From: Carboxylicivirga longa
GTDB taxonomy: Bacteria > Bacteroidota > Bacteroidia > Bacteroidales > Marinilabiliaceae
Assembly: GCF_050589825.1 (NCBI RefSeq)
Contig: NZ_JBNGOZ010000001.1
Coordinates: forward strand, 310,001-374,000
Direction of reading: 5' to 3'
Length of the DNA stretch: 64,000 bases
Within the stretch, counting starts at the first letter, position 1; every line of letters starts with the position of its first letter. The notes beneath the pieces are model-generated. The model made no database searches. It was not told the DNA's origin and was given only the letters and a program-made list of their open reading frames with translations. The translations under genes and the position numbers were made by a program. Shown piece after piece: positions 16,716 to 25,930 of the stretch.

Positions 16716-18512
16716 ATGAAATTATTTGATTTACATGCACACCCATCATTGCGTGCATTCGGCAACTACGTGGCTGAAAATACTAAATATGATATTTGGA
16801 AAAGAGGAGATAACGAGTTTGATGGCAAGAAAATACTTAGGGAGGTTGATGAGGATGGTTTTTTCAGGCCGGTGTCGCATACATTGGCCGGTAAAATAAT
16901 AGCTAATGCCCTTGAGGATAAGGTAGCTTTGTACACCCAATCAAATTTGGATGAGGCGGTAGAGGGTAATGTGGGATGTATCGTTTTGTCTTTTTACCCC
17001 ATCGAGCAAGAGTTTTTTAAACGAGGAAGAGTAAGAGATAGGCATCTTTTTGACAAAGTTCTCTCTATGGCATCGGGGCAGTCAGTAGAAAAAATTGATC
17101 AAATACAGGCAGGTGTCAACTCTTATTACCAAGAGTACGAGGCCGACAGAAGCCTGCTTGAGGCAAATCAGCATACCGGTGGAAAGAAGAATCCTCAATG
17201 GCGTTACAGAATCGTCTCCAACTACTCGGAATTACAAGCAGTGGTAAAAAAAGATAAAGAGCTAGCCATTATCCTGTCTATGGAGGGTGTTCAGGGCTTA
17301 GCCAATTCCATCGGAGCCAAAAATAGTTACCGGCAGCTTAAAGAAGAGGCACAGCGCAACAGTTCTGAGTTTAAAGAGTGGCAGAAAGGTTTATTGGAGA
17401 ATTTAAAAACAGTAAAGAAAGCTAAAGACACCAACGGCAAGGATCGTGCACCTCTTTTGTTTCTGACGATTGCCCATCATTTCTTTAACTATGTCTGTGG
17501 TCATTGCTCATCGCTTAATTTTCCCGATTTTTTGGTTGACCAGAGTGATACCTATCATTATCTGCAGGAGGGCGAAATAAAGAATACACATTATTTTAAT
17601 TTAGGTATTGTTGATTCCTTTGGCTATGAAATAATCAAAGAGGCTTTAAGAAGAGATCCGGAAGAAGGGATGCGGCGGGTAATAATAGATATTAAGCACA
17701 TGAGTCCGCAGGCCAGAAAGGATTTTTACGCCTTGCTTAATACAGATGCCTACCGGAATGAATTGATACCCTTTGTTTGCAGTCATACGGCTGTTAATGG
17801 TGTGCCTGGGCTGCGCAGAACCGGGAAAAAGGATAGTAGTAGGTATTTTAACATCGCGGATTTAAATTCTTTTGATGAGGATATTAAGCAAATCTATAAG
17901 CACGATGGCTTAATGGGTCTTATGCTTGACGATGGTCGTACTTGCTCAAAGTACTATCAGGCAGTAGTTCGTAAGCTGGATGGTAAGATAGAACGTAAGA
18001 AAAAACGAATTAATAAAATTCGCAAAAAGTTTAGTGAGCGGAAAAATGCAAGGGCCCTGCGTAGGCTTGCCAGAGCAAATGAATTAGAGCGACAGGTAAA
18101 TTTTTTAAAACAGGAATTGGCTGACGAATATTGTGATATCTTTTTCCGTCAGGTCTTTCATATTCTAAATGTACTGAGCCTGGAAGACCCAAAGATTGGA
18201 CGCAATGCCTGGAAGATTGTAACCATTGGCAGTGATTTTGATGGTGTTATCAATCCTATGGATTATTATTCTTCTTACGGACGTCTTGATGATTTTCGCT
18301 TTGATTTGATCGAAAGGTGGAACGACATTCTGGAGGAAACACAAGAGGACGATGTTGATGTAAGTAGTAGCCATGATAATGAATTTGTTAAATTCCTTTA
18401 TGGTGAAACACCGGAATATTGGATCGACAAAGTATTCTGGTATAATGCCAACAATTTTCTTAAAAAATATTTTCATGATGACTATCTGATCCACGGCCGT
18501 GTTGGTAATTAA
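16716..18512 (+). CDS. M19 (membrane dipeptidase)-like metallohydrolase with coiled-coil insertion
   Basis: Predicted zinc dipeptidase-like enzyme of the amidohydrolase superfamily. I chose the ATG at 16716 over an upstream GTG (16683) because it begins MKLFDLHAHPS, the conserved metal-binding first strand. The other family blocks follow in order: SMEGVQG (bridging Glu), TIAHHFFNYVCG, IIDIKHMS (His), VCSHTAVNG (His) and the diagnostic GSDFDGVINP (Asp). At 598 aa it is much longer than the usual 330-400. A very basic coiled-coil insertion (about 425-475, rich in K/R) lies between the second His and the Asp block. It has no signal peptide, unlike many M19 enzymes. Confidence 0.75.
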   Translation: MKLFDLHAHPSLRAFGNYVAENTKYDIWKRGDNEFDGKKILREVDEDGFFRPVSHTLAGKIIANALEDKVALYTQSNLDEAVEGNVGCIVLSFYPIEQEFFKRGRVRDRHLFDKVLSMASGQSVEKIDQIQAGVNSYYQEYEADRSLLEANQHTGGKKNPQWRYRIVSNYSELQAVVKKDKELAIILSMEGVQGLANSIGAKNSYRQLKEEAQRNSSEFKEWQKGLLENLKTVKKAKDTNGKDRAPLLFLTIAHHFFNYVCGHCSSLNFPDFLVDQSDTYHYLQEGEIKNTHYFNLGIVDSFGYEIIKEALRRDPEEGMRRVIIDIKHMSPQARKDFYALLNTDAYRNELIPFVCSHTAVNGVPGLRRTGKKDSSRYFNIADLNSFDEDIKQIYKHDGLMGLMLDDGRTCSKYYQAVVRKLDGKIERKKKRINKIRKKFSERKNARALRRLARANELERQVNFLKQELADEYCDIFFRQVFHILNVLSLEDPKIGRNAWKIVTIGSDFDGVINPMDYYSSYGRLDDFRFDLIERWNDILEETQEDDVDVSSSHDNEFVKFLYGETPEYWIDKVFWYNANNFLKKYFHDDYLIHGRVGN

Positions 18513-18709
18513 TAGTAAAGATCCTGCTATTGATTATTTCTCTTACAACCCTTGTTGCCTAATCCCATAGTACTTCAACTTATTACACGCTCCTTATTAT
18601 CCTTTTTGTGCCTGGCCGAATAACCTTAGGTTCTGCTACTAATACCTTCTCAACCAGTTGTAAGGGGGGTGCATAGTGGCTAATCATTAACCATTTAAAC
18701 GCAATAATC

Positions 18710-21700
18710 ATGAAAAGACAACTATCTTTTTTAAGCATTTTTTGTTTAGTAACTACCTTCGCGGTAGGGCAAACACCGGGGCTGTGGGGGGTTACCCCTA
18801 GGGGTGGTACTAGTGGTAATGGCGTTATCTTTAAAACCGATGGCAATGGCGATAATTATTCTGTAATGTTAGACTTTCCACAAGAAAGTAAAGATAATAT
18901 TCCACGACAAACTAATTTTGTGGAAACACAGGATGGTAAACTATATTGTGTGGGTGGGGGTAGTTCCTATAGCGATGCCAAGTATGGTGTTATTTATCAA
19001 TTTGATAAGGAATCAGGTGTGCTATCTGTAGTTTATGAGTTTGTTACGTCTGAAGGATATAATCCGGCCGGTTCACTAACTTTACACAGCAATGGATTGA
19101 TCTACGGATTAACTACAAATGGCGGCACATCAAATGCAGGTACGATCTATACATTCAATCCAACTACCAAGGTTAAAACTGATTTGCACCATTTGGGCTC
19201 TCGTTCCCAAGTGGGCTCTAATCCGCTAACTAAGTTAACGTATTGTTCGGATGCTAAGTTTTATGGCACTTTCGATTATGGGGGGCTGAATAACAATGGC
19301 ACATTTTACTCATTTGATCCTTCTAATAATGAATTCACTTTAATTCATGCATTTGAGGCTGCAACAACCGGAAATCGACCGGTACAAGGTTTAGTTAATG
19401 TACATGATAAAATATATGGAGTTACAAGTAGTGGCGGAAGTAATAATAGTGGAACTATGTTTGAATATACCATTTCAGATGGTACTTTCTCAATAGTATA
19501 TTCATTTGATAATGAAAATGGTCGAACTCCTTATGGGGGACTAACCTTACACTCGAATGGTTTTATTTATGGCACTACACAGTCTGGAGGTTATAATAAC
19601 CAGGGTGTAATATTCATGTATAACCCTGTAAATGGTAATTATTCACGTATATATGATTTTAGTATTCAGACAGGTATTTTTCCTCAAGGTTATTTACTGG
19701 AAGATGAAGATGGGGTTTTGTGGGGCTTAACTACTAATGGAGGAGAAGATAATGGAGTGCTCTATTCCTATGATCCTACATCTTACACATACAAAGTTCA
19801 CTACGATTTCGTAGGCCATGGAAGTAATAATATGACAAGTGAATTATTAAAGGCATCCGATGGTTTAATTTATGGTTTTAGATCTGGTACGGGTTCTGAG
19901 GATAGAGGTGTAATCTACAGTTTAAATCCAGCAAATGATAATTATTCAGTGTTAGCTAATTTTTATGGTAAACCCTATGGTAAGGCTCCACAAGGTGGCT
20001 TTGTGCAGGCAAATAATGGTTTACTGTACGGAGTTGTGCAAGATGGCGGTATGTACAGTGAAGGCTGCATTTATGCCTATAATCCGGCTTTAAACACTAT
20101 CGACACCTTGTTTCATTTTGTTGATGACGATACAGGTATGCAACCGGTTGGTACCTTGTTGCAAGCTGATAATGGTAAGCTTTATGGAGTGACATATACA
20201 GGTAAAGGTCCCGATGCAAACGGTAGAGGTGTTTTGTATGAGTATGATATTAAAAGTGATAGCTATAGGGTGCTCAAAAGCTTGGTAAGCAATATGCATG
20301 GAGGCAGCCCTCAGTCCAATAGTTTAATCCAGGCCACTAATGGATTAATATATGGTACAACAACGAGTTACGCCACAAATTCAGGAGGTGCTCTATTCTC
20401 CTATAACATTGAAACAGATGAAATAACCGTACTGCATGAGTTCAGCGGAGGAGACCAAGGTTCTCAACCCTACGGAAAATTACTTCAAGCCAGTGACGGA
20501 AAATTATATGGGACTACCGATCGTGGTGGAGGTAATAATCATGGAACATTGTTTGTTTTTGATATTCCAACGTCCTCCTATGCCACTATACATAACTTTG
20601 AATTAAATGTAAATGGAGGCTATCCCAAAGGTTACCTAATTGAAGTAGGAGAAGGCATTCTGTATGGTTTAACAGAAAATGGAGGTGACAGCCCAAGCAA
20701 TAATGCAGGCGTGTTATTCACTTATGACATCAATACCCAAAGTTTTGCTCATAAGCTTAATTTTAATGGCATAGCTGGTGCGTCGCCTCAAAGCTTAGTG
20801 TTAGCCTCCAATGGCAATCTATATGGCGTTTGTTCATACGGAGGAGCAAATGGAAATTCAGGAACTATTTTTGAATATAATCCACAGATTAATATAATTT
20901 ATAAATTATACGATTTTGATAATGTTACCGGTTTTCAACCGCGTTATGTAAGTTTAATTGAGGTGGGCTGTTTACCAAGTTACGAAACAATTGATGTTAT
21001 TGCCTGTAATACCTATACGGTGCCAAGTGGCGATGAAACTTATACCGAAGAAGGTACCTATACGGTGATGGATACAATACCTAATACCTGTAGTATGGAT
21101 AGTATAATTACGGTCAATTTAACTTTACACCATGCTCCGGAAACCATTGTTGATGTTGAGCTTTGTTTAGGAGAAGGTTACACTTTTGCTGATGGCACAC
21201 AAATAGAAATTATAAGCCATAACCAAAGCCACACCTCTGTTTTAATTGCACAGGCACATACAGGCTGCGACAGCATTGTCACGGAAACATTGGTGGTATT
21301 GCCATTGGCTTATCATAGCGTGGAGTACAGCCTATGCGCCGGTTCGTCCTTTACCTATGCCGATGGCACCGAGGTCAATGATATTCAAGCCGATCAGAGC
21401 CACGTTTCAACGCTGACAGGGGCGGCTTACAACGGTTGCGACAGCATCGTCACCGAAATCCTCACCGTCGTATCGCTTGATAACACAGTTGTTTTGAATG
21501 GAAATACACTGAGCGCTGTGCAGACAGATGCCAGCTATCAATGGTTGGATTGTGAGATGAAGCAGTCACCGATTGCGGGCGCTACCTCGCAGACTTATGT
21601 GGCGGATAGGAGTGGTGAGTATGCTGTAAGCATCACCAAAGAGGGTTGCACGGTGAGTTCAGAGTGCGTCTCGGTGGTTATTACCGGAGTACCGCAAAGC

Positions 21701-21943
21701 GCTGATGGTCATGGTATGAAGGTATATCCTAACCCAACTTCGGGCATGATATACATTGATATAAGTGACGAATTGCTGGGAAGTAAGATTCGCATACTCG
21801 ACTTAAGCGGCAAGCTTGTTTATTCAGGCGTGGCACAGAGTGCTATGTCGGAAGTAGAGCTCCCCCTTAAACCCGGCATTTACATTGTTGAAGTAATCAC
21901 ACCGGATAATCAGAAAAAGCAGTTTAAAGTGATAAAAGAGTAG
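18710..21943 (+). CDS. secreted GloVer-repeat protein with T9SS sorting domain
   Basis: Extracellular protein of unknown function. A signal peptide (about 1-21, ending VGQ) is followed by 14 recognisable GloVer (Gloeo_Verruco-type) repeats, each with a core like LYGTTxxGGxNNxGTLFxYD, spread over about residues 25-750, probably forming a propeller-like fold. Two or three cysteine-containing modules follow (about 765-920, with ACNTYTVPSG, LCLGEGYTFADG and LCAGSSFTYADG), then an Ig-like unit. The C-terminal domain starting MKVYPNPTSG (about 1003-1077) is a type A T9SS sorting signal, so the product should be exported and surface-attached or released. No catalytic motif is seen. Confidence 0.88.
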   Translation: MKRQLSFLSIFCLVTTFAVGQTPGLWGVTPRGGTSGNGVIFKTDGNGDNYSVMLDFPQESKDNIPRQTNFVETQDGKLYCVGGGSSYSDAKYGVIYQFDKESGVLSVVYEFVTSEGYNPAGSLTLHSNGLIYGLTTNGGTSNAGTIYTFNPTTKVKTDLHHLGSRSQVGSNPLTKLTYCSDAKFYGTFDYGGLNNNGTFYSFDPSNNEFTLIHAFEAATTGNRPVQGLVNVHDKIYGVTSSGGSNNSGTMFEYTISDGTFSIVYSFDNENGRTPYGGLTLHSNGFIYGTTQSGGYNNQGVIFMYNPVNGNYSRIYDFSIQTGIFPQGYLLEDEDGVLWGLTTNGGEDNGVLYSYDPTSYTYKVHYDFVGHGSNNMTSELLKASDGLIYGFRSGTGSEDRGVIYSLNPANDNYSVLANFYGKPYGKAPQGGFVQANNGLLYGVVQDGGMYSEGCIYAYNPALNTIDTLFHFVDDDTGMQPVGTLLQADNGKLYGVTYTGKGPDANGRGVLYEYDIKSDSYRVLKSLVSNMHGGSPQSNSLIQATNGLIYGTTTSYATNSGGALFSYNIETDEITVLHEFSGGDQGSQPYGKLLQASDGKLYGTTDRGGGNNHGTLFVFDIPTSSYATIHNFELNVNGGYPKGYLIEVGEGILYGLTENGGDSPSNNAGVLFTYDINTQSFAHKLNFNGIAGASPQSLVLASNGNLYGVCSYGGANGNSGTIFEYNPQINIIYKLYDFDNVTGFQPRYVSLIEVGCLPSYETIDVIACNTYTVPSGDETYTEEGTYTVMDTIPNTCSMDSIITVNLTLHHAPETIVDVELCLGEGYTFADGTQIEIISHNQSHTSVLIAQAHTGCDSIVTETLVVLPLAYHSVEYSLCAGSSFTYADGTEVNDIQADQSHVSTLTGAAYNGCDSIVTEILTVVSLDNTVVLNGNTLSAVQTDASYQWLDCEMKQSPIAGATSQTYVADRSGEYAVSITKEGCTVSSECVSVVITGVPQSADGHGMKVYPNPTSGMIYIDISDELLGSKIRILDLSGKLVYSGVAQSAMSEVELPLKPGIYIVEVITPDNQKKQFKVIKE

Positions 21944-21971
21944 CAATAAGTATAGTTGTAGCTGAATTTGC

Positions 21972-22016
21972 ACTCCCCGTCCACCAGTTTACCTAACCGG
22001 AGGACGGGGAGTTTTG
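21972..22016 (+). terminator. rho-independent terminator after the GloVer gene
   Basis: A perfect 11-bp GC-rich stem ACTCCCCGTCC (21972-21982) / GGACGGGGAGT (22002-22012), then a run of T. It lies 29 bp after the stop codon of the plus-strand gene. Confidence 0.88.
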
Positions 22017-22159
22017 TATTTGTGCATTATTCTGTAATCAAAACCCATAGCGAGGCAATAAAACAGATACTTTTAGCGCGCTTTACTGAAAAAATGCTTA
22101 TTTCGTACTTAGTTACCTAAGCTGTGATTGAATAATAATTTTATATCCATTCATTTTTT

Positions 22160-23929
22160 ATGACACATCTACACAAAACCATTAGTATAGTGATATGCTG
22201 CCTGTTGAGCGGCACCGTGCTGCTGGCGCAATACAGACCCTTAATCAATGAGGCACCGGATCCAAACGTGGTACCGGAAACCGACTGGACACAAGTTAGC
22301 AAAGGCCTGTACGCTGGGGTGGGCAGCATCGATGAGCGTTATGCCAAATATATGGTTCCGCAAAACCTGAAGGAGTCCATTCACCTGAAGGGTTGGCGGG
22401 GCGAAACAGTGGCCTCCCAGCTTGTACTGTGGGCCGGCTCCGATGTGGAGGCGGTCAGTTGCCAGCTATCGGACTTAAAAGCCAAACGGGGCAAGGAAAA
22501 GATATCCGCCAAAAATATCGGCAGCCGCTTTGTGAGTTATACCCTCACCGATACCTATATTGCAGGCTGTAAACCCAATATAACCGCCGAGATTGATTCT
22601 TCATTGGTGGCCGATGCCCTAGTGGAAGCTTCTTCAGTGGATATGGCGGCCCGCTCGGTACGCCCGCTGTGGCTTCGCGTACACATACCCCGCAATGTTG
22701 CTGCCGGCGAATACACGGGGATCGTCACCCTGAAGGCAAAGCAGCTGCAACCTATCACGCTGCCACTCACCCTTAGCGTGGCAGAACGCGAATTGCCGGA
22801 GCCCGGTCAATGGGCCTTTCATCTGGATCTATGGCAAAACCCTTATGCCGTTGCCCGCTGGTTTGAGGTGGAGCCTTGGAGTAAAGAACATTTCAAGCGG
22901 CTCAGACCCGAGCTGGAACTGCTGGCCTCAGCCGGCCAAAAATGCGTTACGGTAACGCTGAATAACCGCCCCTGGGGAGGTCAAACCTACGATGCTTTTG
23001 GCAGTATGATTGCCTGGCATAAGAAACAAGACGGCAGCTGGCACTACGATTTCAGCATCTTCGATAGGTGGGTGTCCTTTGCGTTGGATTGTGGTATTGG
23101 GCCGCAGATTAACTGCTATACCATGGTGCCCTGGGGCAATACCTTTTATTATTTCGACGAAGCGCTGCAAAAAGAAGTATCCGTAACCATGAATCCCGGC
23201 ACTGACGAATACACGGCTTTCTGGAAACCCTTCCTTACCCGTTTTGTGGCTCACCTAAAGAGTAAGGGTTGGTATCACCAGACTACCATTGCCATGGATG
23301 AGCGATCGAAGAAGGACATGATGGCCGTGTATCAGTTAATACAGGAGGTGTCACCCGACTTAAAAATAGCCCTCGCTGCCGACCACTGGTTTCCTGAGCT
23401 TTCGGATAACCTGTTCGACTTTTGTGCATCTTCCAGATTCACCTTTCCGACCGATTTGCTCGAACGGCGTAGAGCCCAAGGACAGAAGACTACTTATTAC
23501 ACTTGCTGCGTGGAAGCTTATCCCAACACTTTTACTTTTTCACCTCCTGCCGAGTCGGCATGGCTGGGTTGGTACACGGCAGCCCGTGGCCTGGATGGCT
23601 ACCTGCGATGGGCTTATAACAGCTGGACCGAAAATCCTTACCGCGATTCACGTTTCCGTCGCTGGCCGGCCGGCGACACCTACCTGACTTACCCGGGTGG
23701 AGCCAGTTCCATACGTTTCGAACGCCTGCGTGAAGGCATACAGGACTATGAGAAGATAGGGATACTGCGCCGGGAGCTTAGCGATTGCTCCAATGAGGAA
23801 GCCGCTGTTTTGCTGCAACGTCTGGATGACTTGTTGGAATCCTTCACCATCGAACGGATACCGCAGGAAACAGCCCGCAAGATGATTAAAAAAGGAAAAG
23901 CCCTGCTGGAAGAAATGGAAGCTTTATAA
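22160..23929 (+). CDS. GH123-like glycosidase (DUF4091 family), exported
   Basis: Probable beta-N-acetylgalactosaminidase-type glycoside hydrolase. A signal peptide (about 1-24, ending LLAQ) precedes an N-terminal beta-sandwich region (about 60-215) and a TIM-barrel catalytic domain ending in the DUF4091 block (LGWYTAARGLDGYLRWAYNS, then IRFERLREGIQDYEKI). Adjacent D380-E381 (IAMDERSK) fit the Asp-Glu pair that GH123 enzymes use with substrate-assisted catalysis. Length 589 aa is normal. The gene stands alone between two terminators. The substrate cannot be fixed from sequence, and an uncharacterised relative of GH123 is an alternative. Confidence 0.85.
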   Translation: MTHLHKTISIVICCLLSGTVLLAQYRPLINEAPDPNVVPETDWTQVSKGLYAGVGSIDERYAKYMVPQNLKESIHLKGWRGETVASQLVLWAGSDVEAVSCQLSDLKAKRGKEKISAKNIGSRFVSYTLTDTYIAGCKPNITAEIDSSLVADALVEASSVDMAARSVRPLWLRVHIPRNVAAGEYTGIVTLKAKQLQPITLPLTLSVAERELPEPGQWAFHLDLWQNPYAVARWFEVEPWSKEHFKRLRPELELLASAGQKCVTVTLNNRPWGGQTYDAFGSMIAWHKKQDGSWHYDFSIFDRWVSFALDCGIGPQINCYTMVPWGNTFYYFDEALQKEVSVTMNPGTDEYTAFWKPFLTRFVAHLKSKGWYHQTTIAMDERSKKDMMAVYQLIQEVSPDLKIALAADHWFPELSDNLFDFCASSRFTFPTDLLERRRAQGQKTTYYTCCVEAYPNTFTFSPPAESAWLGWYTAARGLDGYLRWAYNSWTENPYRDSRFRRWPAGDTYLTYPGGASSIRFERLREGIQDYEKIGILRRELSDCSNEEAAVLLQRLDDLLESFTIERIPQETARKMIKKGKALLEEMEAL

Positions 23930-23961
23930 GCTCTATTTAGCGTAGCGCATAAATCAAAACT

Positions 23962-23998
23962 ACCCATCGGGGAGGTGGATGCTTCTCCGGTGGGTTTG
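23962..23998 (+). terminator. terminator after the GH123-like gene
   Basis: ACCCATCGGGGAG (23962-23974) pairs with CTTCTCCGGTGGGT (23982-23995) with a few G-T pairs, followed by TTTGTA. It is 32 bp downstream of the stop codon. Confidence 0.7.
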
Positions 23999-24073
23999 TA
24001 ACAGCAAGAAGCGAATGCACACCTTTTACTCTTTAAAAGAACTTTAAACGGTGGAAGACAACTGCATTATATT

Positions 24074-24152
24074 TGACTCCTTAGGAGTCATCTGTTTATA
24101 GCTTGATTTTTAGGCTATAAATCTACGACCCCAGCTGGGGTCGTAGATTTAT
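24074..24152. repeat. cluster of three inverted repeats between convergent genes
   Basis: Three perfect palindromic units stand in a row: TGACTCCT-T-AGGAGTCA (24074-24090); TTATAGC (24096-24102) with GCTATAA (24114-24120); and a 36-bp perfect palindrome centred between 24134 and 24135 (24117-24152, core CTACGACCCCAG/CTGGGGTCGTAG). The second and third overlap, so they cannot fold together. The last also fits a bidirectional terminator for the convergent GH123-like and aldehyde dehydrogenase genes. The arrangement is like REP/BIME-type intergenic repeats, which is inference. Confidence 0.75.
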
Positions 24153-24186
24153 TATTTTAACGCCTAAATGGATGAAATATAACTCA

Positions 24187-25725
24187 TTACATATCAAATT
24201 TGATGCCTTGTGAAAGGGGAAGCTCGCTGGAATAGTTGATGGTTACCGTTTGACGTCGCATGTAGTTTTTCCAGGCATCGCTGCCACTTTCGCGCCCACC
24301 GCCGGTCTCTTTCTCACCCCCAAAGGCACCGCCTATCTCAGCTCCCGAGGTGCCAATGTTGACGTTGGCAATACCACAATCGCTGCCCCGCTGAGAGAGG
24401 AAAAGCTCTGCTTCCCGCATATTTGTAGTCATGATGCACGATGACAAGCCTTGTGGCACATCGTTTTGTATGGTAATGGCTTCCTCCAGGGTGTTGTAAG
24501 GCATGATGTAGAGCAGGGGCGCAAATAGTTCATGCTGAAGCAGGGGTAGGTTCCTATCCACGAGGGCGATGGACGGTTTAACGTAACAGCCTTGTTTCAG
24601 ATCATTAGTTTCAAGGGGGCACCCTTCCACGATGAGTTCCCCGCCCAATTCTTTGCAGTCCCTAATGCCGTTCAGATACTTATCCACGGCTTGTTGATCA
24701 ATTAGCGGTCCCATCTGTGTTTTGGCATCCAGTGGATTACCTATACGAACCTGTTGGTAGGCTTGCGATAATTTGTCGGCCACCGTATTAAGGATACTGT
24801 GGTGCACAATGAGGCGACGTGTGGAGGTGCAGCGCTGACCACTGGTGCCAATGGCTCCGAAAAAAGCAGCGGGTATGGCAAGGTTCAAGTCCGCCTCCGG
24901 CGTTATAATCATGGCATTGTTACCTCCCAACTCCAGCAATGATTTACCAAAGCGGGCGGCTACCTTTTGCCCCACTGCACGTCCCATTCTCACTGAACCG
25001 GTGGCCGATATAAGGGGGATGTTTTTGTCCACACTCATTTGCTCGCCCAGGTCGCGGCCACCCGTTACCAGGCAGGATATGGCGGACGGAAGATCATTAT
25101 CCTTCAGTATGTCAGCCATCATTTGCTGGCAGGCAAGGGCCGATAAGGGTGTTTTCTCCGAGGCTTTCCAGAGGCATACGTTGCCACATACCCAGGCAAT
25201 GGTGCTGTTCCAGCTCCACACAGCCACCGGAAAGTTAAAGGCCGAGATGATGCCCACAATGCCCAGGGGATGCCATTGCTCGTACATGCGGTGCATGGGG
25301 CGCTCGCTGTGCATCGTAAGGCCATGAAGCTGTCGTGACAGACCGACGGTAAAATCACAGATATCGATCATTTCCTGTACCTCGCCGTAGCTTTCTTGCA
25401 GGGTTTTGCCCATCTCACAGGCAACCAGGCGAGCCAGGTATTCTTTCTCAGTTCGTAGCTTTTGACCAAACTGTCGGACAATCTCACCCCGTTTGGGAGC
25501 CGGCACATTGCGCCATGTTAAAAAGGCGCTTTGGGCTTTGTCTATTAAGGTGGAGTAAGCGGTCTGATCAGTTGTTTTCACCCCGGCAATGAGTTGATTG
25601 TTATGGGGCGAATATACTTCAAGAACAGCGCCATTGGAAGAAATGGGAATGTGCCCCATCCAGGTGCCTTCATTGGTGTCGTTTAGTTGAAAATGTTGGA
25701 GAATATCCTGGTGTGTGATCTTCAT
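24187..25725 (-). CDS. ALDH7-type aldehyde dehydrogenase (aminoadipate-semialdehyde dehydrogenase)
   Basis: NAD-dependent oxidation of alpha-aminoadipate semialdehyde to alpha-aminoadipate in lysine breakdown, as for the antiquitin (ALDH7) group. Catalytic Cys299 (TSGQRCTSTRR), general-base Glu265 (LLELGGNN) and Asn164 (SAFNFP) are all present, with the cofactor-loop ATGSVRMG at about 241-248. The RCTSTRR and ELGGNNA blocks are typical of ALDH7. Length 512 aa is normal and no signal peptide is seen. It lies 205 bp downstream of the DUF1338 and saccharopine dehydrogenase genes on the same strand, which supports the lysine pathway role over a general aldehyde dehydrogenase. Confidence 0.88.
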   Translation of the reverse strand: MKITHQDILQHFQLNDTNEGTWMGHIPISSNGAVLEVYSPHNNQLIAGVKTTDQTAYSTLIDKAQSAFLTWRNVPAPKRGEIVRQFGQKLRTEKEYLARLVACEMGKTLQESYGEVQEMIDICDFTVGLSRQLHGLTMHSERPMHRMYEQWHPLGIVGIISAFNFPVAVWSWNSTIAWVCGNVCLWKASEKTPLSALACQQMMADILKDNDLPSAISCLVTGGRDLGEQMSVDKNIPLISATGSVRMGRAVGQKVAARFGKSLLELGGNNAMIITPEADLNLAIPAAFFGAIGTSGQRCTSTRRLIVHHSILNTVADKLSQAYQQVRIGNPLDAKTQMGPLIDQQAVDKYLNGIRDCKELGGELIVEGCPLETNDLKQGCYVKPSIALVDRNLPLLQHELFAPLLYIMPYNTLEEAITIQNDVPQGLSSCIMTTNMREAELFLSQRGSDCGIANVNIGTSGAEIGGAFGGEKETGGGRESGSDAWKNYMRRQTVTINYSSELPLSQGIKFDM

Positions 25726-25826
25726 AATTTGTTGTAATTTGTAATAAATGAATAATTGCTTGTACCTATGAGCGTTGAAGTGTGTCTTATTTGTTATGTT
25801 CGTAAACCATGTTAATCTGTTTCATT

Positions 25827-25868
25827 ACTCATATCTCACTACTCATATCTCACTACTCATATCTCATT
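25827..25868. repeat. three tandem copies of a 14-bp unit
   Basis: ACTCATATCTCACT at 25827-25840 and 25841-25854, then ACTCATATCTCATT at 25855-25868. It fills part of the 205-bp spacer between the DUF1338 gene and the aldehyde dehydrogenase gene. Confidence 0.9.
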
Positions 25869-25930
25869 AAATGACTACTGCCTTCTGTCTAAAAAAAGGC
25901 TTACCTTAATTTATTTTGCAGATGATGGGC

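Noticed and set aside
18542..18664. CTTACAAC/GTTGTAAG inverted repeat with about 107 bp between arms, upstream of the GloVer gene
   Set aside because: Only 8 bp, widely separated, no supporting second copy; likely chance.
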